Origin: Stenotrophomonas bentonitica
Lineage (GTDB): Bacteria; Pseudomonadota; Gammaproteobacteria; Xanthomonadales; Xanthomonadaceae
DNA length: 64,000 bases
Direction of reading: 5' to 3'
NCBI RefSeq assembly: GCF_002887735.1
Contig: NZ_PKQP01000003.1
Location: 1 to 64,000, forward strand
Shown: piece after piece, positions 59,002 through 64,000 of the stretch
Layout of the letters: each line of letters opens with the position of its first letter
How positions within the stretch are numbered: position 1 is the first letter of the stretch
Program-made: the position numbers and the translations under genes
The notes under the pieces: model-generated
Database searches by the model: none
The model's input: the letters and a program-made list of their open reading frames with translations, nothing else
Told to the model about the DNA's origin: nothing

Positions 59002-60293
59002 GCCTGGGCCTGGGCCCGCGCCAACGCCAGGCGCCGGGTATTGCCCTGGACGATCGACAACCCGGCCAGCAGGCCGACGATGGTGACGTAGAAGCTGGCC
59101 GTGATCTGGTGCGCGAACATCGACTGGGTGATCCCGCACAGCACATAGGTCACCACCACCATGATCCCGGCGGCGGCCGGGCCACGGAAGGTCTGCTCGC
59201 CGCTGCGCCGGTGCAGACCGGTGAACACCCACAGCGGCACGCCATAGATCGCCAGCAGCAACAGCAGGCCCGGGGCGCCCTGGGTCGCGGCCCATTCGGC
59301 CAGATCGTTGTGCGCATGGCCCAGGTGGCAGCGCTGCTCACTCGGATCATCCCTGCACACCGGCAGGCGCTGCATGGCGCTGTCGAAATGGCCGATGCCC
59401 ACCCCCGTCAGGGGATGGTCGAGGAAGGTTTCATAGGCCACCTGCAGCCGCTCCACGCGCGCTCCGGCGGACGAGTCGCTGTCGCCGCGCTCCATCCGCA
59501 CCACGTCGTGCTTGAGCTCGGTCAGGCGGACCTGTTCGCGCAGGCTCGGGATGGTCAGGGTCAAGGTGCCGGCGATCGCCACCAGTGCCAGCAGCACGCC
59601 CAGGCGCGCACGCCCGGTGCGCCAGCGCAGGCTCATCGCCATCACCACCAGGAGCGCCAGCAGCGCCAGCCAGACGCCGCGGCTGCCGCTGAGCACGATG
59701 GTCACGCAGCCGGCGACCATGCCCACGATCACCCAGGTCCAGCGCTGGTGTGGCCGGCAGAAGACCAGCAGCACCATCAGCACCAGCACGATGTCGGCCA
59801 GCACGATCGCATTGGTGCTCAGGTCGGCACGCGGCGCGCCCCCGGCCACCTGCAGGATCGACAGCACCATCGTGCCGAGCAGGCCGGCCAGGGCACCTGC
59901 CCACAGCCAGCGGATATCCGGCCGCAAGGCACACACCCACAAGGCGATCCACGGGATCACGACGAACCGCGACCGGTTGTCGATATCGCGCAGCCCCTGC
60001 TCGAACAGATGGATCGAGAGCAGCGCGAAGGCGATCGCGGCCACCACCAGCCAGGCCAGCACTTTCACCGGCCGCCCGGCCAGGCCACGCGCGCGCCACA
60101 GGTAGTCCGGCGCCAGCAGCGTGCTCAGCAGCAGAAGGATGCCGTACGGCAGCAGGTTCTGCGGCAGGGTCAGCACCAGGGCGGGCATGCAGAACAGGCC
60201 CACGGTGGCGATCCAGTGCGCCACGCCGGCACGCCCCTGCAGCGGCGGCAGGGAAACAGGCGTGGCCGGCTCGGATCCACGGGAAAACATCAT
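58986..60293 (-). CDS. O-antigen ligase/polymerase-family membrane protein (Wzy_C)
   Basis: 435 residues from ATG 60293, six nt after GAGG. About ten to twelve membrane helices. The large periplasmic loop contains LQVAYETFLDHPLTGVGIGH and CHLGHAHNDLAEWAATQGAP, the His/Asn signature of WaaL/Wzy_C proteins. It would ligate O-antigen to lipid A-core in the periplasm. Its 3' end overlaps the convergent GT2 gene by 16 bp. Confidence 0.87.
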   Translation of the reverse strand: MMFSRGSEPATPVSLPPLQGRAGVAHWIATVGLFCMPALVLTLPQNLLPYGILLLLSTLLAPDYLWRARGLAGRPVKVLAWLVVAAIAFALLSIHLFEQGLRDIDNRSRFVVIPWIALWVCALRPDIRWLWAGALAGLLGTMVLSILQVAGGAPRADLSTNAIVLADIVLVLMVLLVFCRPHQRWTWVIVGMVAGCVTIVLSGSRGVWLALLALLVVMAMSLRWRTGRARLGVLLALVAIAGTLTLTIPSLREQVRLTELKHDVVRMERGDSDSSAGARVERLQVAYETFLDHPLTGVGIGHFDSAMQRLPVCRDDPSEQRCHLGHAHNDLAEWAATQGAPGLLLLLAIYGVPLWVFTGLHRRSGEQTFRGPAAAGIMVVVTYVLCGITQSMFAHQITASFYVTIVGLLAGLSIVQGNTRRLALARAQAQAQASG

Positions 60294-60404
60294 TGCCAAC
60301 CTCGATCGCCACACGCAGGCACGCAGGCCCGTGACTGCACTGGACGCGACCGGCGCCCACGGTCCTGCGGTTCCCGCCCGGGCAGGCCGCCAGCAGTGCA
60401 GACC

Positions 60405-62126
60405 TCACTCATCGCCATCGATCCGGTGCAGCGCGCGTTCGCGCTCCTGCTCTTCGGCGCTGGCCACGCAGGGCCCATGGATATCGCCCGGCCTCACCAA
60501 CCACCAACGGCGACGGTTGGCAACCCCGGCCAGTTCGGCGCTGGTGCGGTCCACGCAGGCCAGCAGCGCGTCTTCCTGCACCAGCAGCCAGCGCTGCTGC
60601 GGCTGGGCCGCCTGCCAGGCGACACCATCGACCAACTGCCGGTCCCAGCGTCGGTTGAAACCGAAGGTGGCGGCGTCCCGGTCGGCCATCAGCAGATTCT
60701 GCTCTTTCCAGGCGACCAGGCCCAGTTCGGCGTCTGGACCGATGCGCTGGCCGACCTGCTGCATCAGGCCGCGGGCGGAACTGGAGTCGTTGAACAGCGG
60801 GTAGCCGATCAGCCCGAATGCGACCCAGGCCATGGTCAGCGTCGCCACCACGGCCAGGTGGAAGCGGCGCACGCCGGCGATGCACAGGGTGAGCACGGCC
60901 CAGCAGCCGAGTGCGACCGCGACCCAGCCCAGGCCGGAGGTCACCGCGGTATCGATGCCACGGTCGAGGATCAGTTTGCGTTCGAAGCCCGGCTGCCCGA
61001 CCAGCATGGACATGCCGATGCCGAGCAGGCCGGCCGCCAGCAGGGCCACGAAGCCGCCCAGCAGCCACTGGAACGCACGCTTGCGCAGCAGCCCCGGCAG
61101 CAGCGGTGCCAGCGCCAGGCAGAACATCGGCAGCGCCGGCAGGATGTAGACGTCGCGCTTGCCGTTGGGGATCGAGAAGAACAGCACGATCAACAGCCAC
61201 CACACCAGCGGCAGCAGGTAGCGCGCATCGCGCCGCTGCAGGCGCCGGCGCCAGGCCGGGATCGCCCACGGAATCGCCAGGAAGCCGGGGATCCACATCG
61301 AGGGCATCGTGCCCAGGAAGTACCACCACGGCTGGTGGTGATCCCAGGACTGGGCATAGCGTTTGGCGGTCTGCCGGAACAGGATGTCGTCCAGGTAGGC
61401 CCGGTACTCGGCCGAGCCACTGCCCAGCGCGGTCACCACCATCGGCACCAGCCACAGCGCGATCGCCAGCACGAACGCCAGCGGGCCTAGCCAGAAACGC
61501 CAGTCGCGGCAGTGCAGCTTGACCCGCGGCCAGCCGAGTACGGAGGCCACCGCCGCCGGAAGGATCATCAGCAGTGCAATCACGCCCACGCCCTTGGTGA
61601 TCACCCCGAGCCCGGCGGCGAACCAGCCCAGCCACCACCAGCGCCACGCAGGGCCACTGAGCAGATGGCGCAGCAGGCCGTAGTTGGCCAAGGTGATGAA
61701 GAACACCACCAGCGGGTCGATCTGGGCCTTCTTGGACTGGAAGGTGAAGTGCAGCGCGAACAGCAGCGCCCAGGCGGCATACAGACCGACCCGCCGCGTC
61801 CACAGCCGGCGGCCAAGGTCGTAGACACAGGCCAGCGTACCCAGCGCGGCCAGCAGCGAGGGCAGCAGGAACGCCACGCGCCAATCACCGATCAGCGAAT
61901 ACAGCGCAGCCTGCGACCACATCAGCATCGGTGGCTTGTCCGAATACAGCTCGGTGCCCCGGTGCGGGAACAACCAGTCGCCGCTGTCCACCATCTGCTT
62001 GGCGACCAGTGCGAAGCGGGGCTCGTCGGACGGCCACGGATCACGCATGCCCAGGCCTGCCCCCAGCACCAGCAGGGCCATCAGGGCAAGCAGCCAGAAC
62101 TCTCGGGATGCGCGGTTTTTAAGCAT
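60405..62126 (-). CDS. ArnT/PMT-family lipid-linked sugar transferase
   Basis: 573 residues from ATG 62126 (MLKNRASREFWLLALMALLV). GT-C fold with many membrane helices. The first periplasmic loop carries RDPWPSDEPRFALVAKQMVD (Asp-Glu metal site), then LFPHRGTELYSDKPPMLMWS. A later FFSIPNGKRDVYILPALPMF is also typical. It transfers a sugar from undecaprenyl phosphate to lipid A or another envelope acceptor. Paralogue identity is uncertain. Confidence 0.87.
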   Translation of the reverse strand: MLKNRASREFWLLALMALLVLGAGLGMRDPWPSDEPRFALVAKQMVDSGDWLFPHRGTELYSDKPPMLMWSQAALYSLIGDWRVAFLLPSLLAALGTLACVYDLGRRLWTRRVGLYAAWALLFALHFTFQSKKAQIDPLVVFFITLANYGLLRHLLSGPAWRWWWLGWFAAGLGVITKGVGVIALLMILPAAVASVLGWPRVKLHCRDWRFWLGPLAFVLAIALWLVPMVVTALGSGSAEYRAYLDDILFRQTAKRYAQSWDHHQPWWYFLGTMPSMWIPGFLAIPWAIPAWRRRLQRRDARYLLPLVWWLLIVLFFSIPNGKRDVYILPALPMFCLALAPLLPGLLRKRAFQWLLGGFVALLAAGLLGIGMSMLVGQPGFERKLILDRGIDTAVTSGLGWVAVALGCWAVLTLCIAGVRRFHLAVVATLTMAWVAFGLIGYPLFNDSSSARGLMQQVGQRIGPDAELGLVAWKEQNLLMADRDAATFGFNRRWDRQLVDGVAWQAAQPQQRWLLVQEDALLACVDRTSAELAGVANRRRWWLVRPGDIHGPCVASAEEQERERALHRIDGDE

Positions 62127-62152
62127 GGGGCGGGATTCTAGCCGGGTTCGGA

Positions 62153-63496
62153 TCAACCCTTCTTTAGCAGACGCGCATAGAAGAAGCCGTCAGCACCGTC
62201 CTCACCGGGCAGGCGCTGGCGCCCGGCCCAGGAATCGTGGCCATACGCGTCACCCAACGGCAGGAAGCCCGCATCACGCGTGCGCTGCAGGAAGGCCTCG
62301 ACCTGGAATTGATTTTCATCGCGCAGGATCGAGCATGTCGCATACAGCAGGGTTCCGCCCGGCGTGAGCATCGACCAGCACGCATCCAACAGGCGTGCCT
62401 GCAGGGCGATCAGTGCCTCGATGTCGGTGGGCCGGCGGTGCACCAGCACGTCCGGCTGGCGGCGGATGATACCGGTGGCCGAACAGGGGGCGTCGAGCAG
62501 GATGGTGTCGAACAACTGCCCATCCCACCAACTGGCCGGCGCAGCCGCATCGCCGGCCAGCACCTTCGCGTTCTGGCCCACGCCGGTGCGCGCGAAGGTG
62601 TCGCTGATGCGCTTGAGCCGGCGCGCATCGATATCCAACGCCGACAGCTGCAGGGTCGGATCGCGCTCCAGCAGATGGGCCGCCTTGCCGCCCGGTGCGG
62701 CGCAGGCATCAAGCACCCGCGAACCCGGGCGCGGCGCCAGCGCATCGGCCACCTGCTGGGCAGACAGATCCTGCACCGACAACGCACCATCAGCGAACCC
62801 GGGCAGCGCCGAAACTGCGACCGGCACCGGCAGGCGGATCGCATCGGCCCCCACGCTCGATGCTTCGGCGGCGATACCGGCGGCCTCCAACTGCTGCAGC
62901 ATCGCGTCACGACTGCTGTGCTGGCGGTTGACCCGCAGCCACAGCGGCGCGGCCTGCAGGCTGGCGCTGAACACGGCTTCGGCCTCGTCCGGCCAATCCT
63001 GTTCGATCTTCTCGGCCATCCACAGCGGGAAGGCGTCGCGCGCGGGCAGCGGCGGAATGCCTTCGCGCTGGGCGCGGCGCAGCAGTGCATTGACCATGCC
63101 GGCCTGGCGATCACGGCCCATCGCGCGCGCGGCGTCGACCGTGGCCGAGAGCGCGGCGTGCGCCGGCAGTTCCAGCGCGTCCAGCTGGGCGAAGCCGACC
63201 AGCAGCAGCGCGCGCAGCTCGTCTTCGCGCACGCTCAGCGGCCGCGGCATCCACTGCGCCAGCGCCGCGTCATAGGCCGCGCGGCGGCGCAGCACGGCAA
63301 AGCACAGCGCCTCCAGCAGCGCGCGGTCGCGGCTGTCGTCCAGGGTCGGCAACGCGGTGGCCAGCTCGGCCTTGAGCGAGCGGCCGCGGCCGATCACCTG
63401 GGCCAGCACGCGCGCGGCCAGCACACGGGTGGGTACCCCGGGGGCGGTATGGGCGGTGTACGCGCCAGCAGGCTTGGCGGGACGGGGCGTCGTCAT
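62153..63496 (-). CDS. rsmB: 16S rRNA m5C967 methyltransferase RsmB
   Basis: 447 residues from ATG 63496 ([20 protein letters not shown]). NusB-like N-terminus ([40 protein letters not shown]). SAM domain: [29 protein letters not shown], and two catalytic Cys in [20 protein letters not shown] and [14 protein letters not shown]. Starts 1 bp after the fmt stop, in the usual fmt-rsmB operon. Confidence 0.96.
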   Translation of the reverse strand: MTTPRPAKPAGAYTAHTAPGVPTRVLAARVLAQVIGRGRSLKAELATALPTLDDSRDRALLEALCFAVLRRRAAYDAALAQWMPRPLSVREDELRALLLVGFAQLDALELPAHAALSATVDAARAMGRDRQAGMVNALLRRAQREGIPPLPARDAFPLWMAEKIEQDWPDEAEAVFSASLQAAPLWLRVNRQHSSRDAMLQQLEAAGIAAEASSVGADAIRLPVPVAVSALPGFADGALSVQDLSAQQVADALAPRPGSRVLDACAAPGGKAAHLLERDPTLQLSALDIDARRLKRISDTFARTGVGQNAKVLAGDAAAPASWWDGQLFDTILLDAPCSATGIIRRQPDVLVHRRPTDIEALIALQARLLDACWSMLTPGGTLLYATCSILRDENQFQVEAFLQRTRDAGFLPLGDAYGHDSWAGRQRLPGEDGADGFFYARLLKKG

Positions 63497-63497
63497 C

Positions 63498-64000
63498 TCA
63501 GGCACCTGCCACGAGGTCGCGGCGGGCATTGAGGTAATCGGCGGCGGTGATCGCCTTGCCGCCCTCGCGCTGCAGCACGCGCAGGCGCAGCGCGCCGTGA
63601 CCGCAGGCGATGTCGATGCCCTCGCGCGAGGCGGCCAGCAGCGTGCCCGGCGCCTTGCCCTGGTTGTCATCCAGCGCGATCGCACCATGGATGCGTACAC
63701 GCTCGCCGACCAGCATCGCCTCGGCGACCGGCCACGGATTGAACGCACGCACGGTGCGCGCCAGCGCGTCGGCGTCCTGCGCCCAGTCCAGACGGGCTTC
63801 GGCCTTGTCGAGCTTGTGCGCATAGGTCACGCCCGCCTCGGGCTGCGGCTGGGCGATCGGCTTGATGCCCGCGCGCAGCAGGCCCAGGCCGTCGGAGAGC
63901 ACCTGCGCGCCCAGCTCGGCCAGGCGGTCGTGCAACTGGCCGCCGGTATCGTTGGCACCGATCGCGATGTGCTGCTTGAGCAGCACCGGGCCGGTATCCA
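63498..64000 (-). CDS. fmt: Methionyl-tRNA formyltransferase, C-terminal part
   Basis: The 5' part lies right of the window. Visible: [20 protein letters not shown] (end of the catalytic domain), then [40 protein letters not shown] and the C-terminal OB-like domain ending [20 protein letters not shown]. It formylates initiator Met-tRNA. Followed by rsmB. Confidence 0.96.
   Translation of the reverse strand, partial: DTGPVLLKQHIAIGANDTGGQLHDRLAELGAQVLSDGLGLLRAGIKPIAQPQPEAGVTYAHKLDKAEARLDWAQDADALARTVRAFNPWPVAEAMLVGERVRIHGAIALDDNQGKAPGTLLAASREGIDIACGHGALRLRVLQREGGKAITAADYLNARRDLVAGA

Noticed and set aside
58830..61490. 886-codon plus-strand open frame
   Set aside because: Antisense to the O-antigen ligase-like and ArnT-like genes; composition (Gln/His/Arg/Gly repeats) is typical of the shadow frame in high-GC DNA.

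Overview
The window is a nearly complete lambda-type (siphovirus) prophage of about 48 kb followed by about 15.5 kb of host chromosome. The host is a high-GC gammaproteobacterium of the Xanthomonadaceae/Lysobacteraceae, most likely the Stenotrophomonas maltophilia group. The basis is the content of the chromosomal genes (rpoD, dtd, an LpxL-type acyltransferase, ribA, rsmB, fmt) and a GTAG-headed inverted-repeat pair at about 57,011-57,090 that looks like the SMAG/REP elements of Stenotrophomonas. No database search was possible; every family name rests on motifs and gene order.

Prophage layout. 1-4,750: accessory genes (a membrane protein cut by the left edge, small unknowns, a BRO-type antirepressor with a divergent small-RNA candidate, an SRAP protein). 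4,785-25,751, all on the minus strand: the structural module in lambda order when read right to left (small and large terminase, gpW, portal, protease/scaffold, decoration, capsid, gpZ-like, gpU-like, tail tube, frameshifted G/GT chaperone, tape measure, tail-tip proteins, NlpC-like protein, J, SGNH-bearing tail fibre). 25,752-26,072: a gene-free packaging-site candidate. 26,073-27,790: lysis genes (Rz1, Rz, holin, lambda-R-type endolysin). 27,922-29,526: accessory genes (PIN-domain protein, T5orf172/GIY-YIG protein, a small protein behind an operator cluster). 29,569-37,421: a translationally coupled minus-strand early operon (cII-position gene, HTH gene, O-like gene carrying a repeat-rich origin, P-like gene, nucleases, KilA-N/KilAC antirepressor, alarmone-hydrolase-like HD protein, PD-(D/E)XK protein, SNF2 helicase, a hidden 50-residue gene, a Q-position zinc-ribbon protein).

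The switch lies at 37,650-39,705. A Cro/YdaS-type gene diverges from a short XRE repressor, and five copies of one operator (consensus ATAGCANYGCTAT) form a three-site and a two-site cluster, as lambda OR and OL do. The repressor has no S24 self-cleavage domain and apparently no leader. The prophage has two antirepressor genes, so induction by antirepressor rather than by RecA-stimulated cleavage is the natural hypothesis. The plus-strand operon from 39,746 to 48,378 is the lambda PL counterpart: small coupled genes, RdgC, a large repeat-bearing cytosine methyltransferase and an AlpA-type excisionase. That operon stops 77 bp from the 3' end of a CAT-anticodon tRNA gene judged to be tRNA-Ile2, the probable attachment site. 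No integrase is visible; it may lie left of base 1.

Host region. A YjjJ/HipA-family kinase with a fused HTH, rpoD, dtd, an LpxL/HtrB acyltransferase, ribA, two bacterial-PH-domain membrane proteins (YdbS/YdbT type), four envelope-polysaccharide genes (CDP-glycerol-phosphotransferase-like, GT2, O-antigen ligase-like, ArnT-like), rsmB and the 3' part of fmt.
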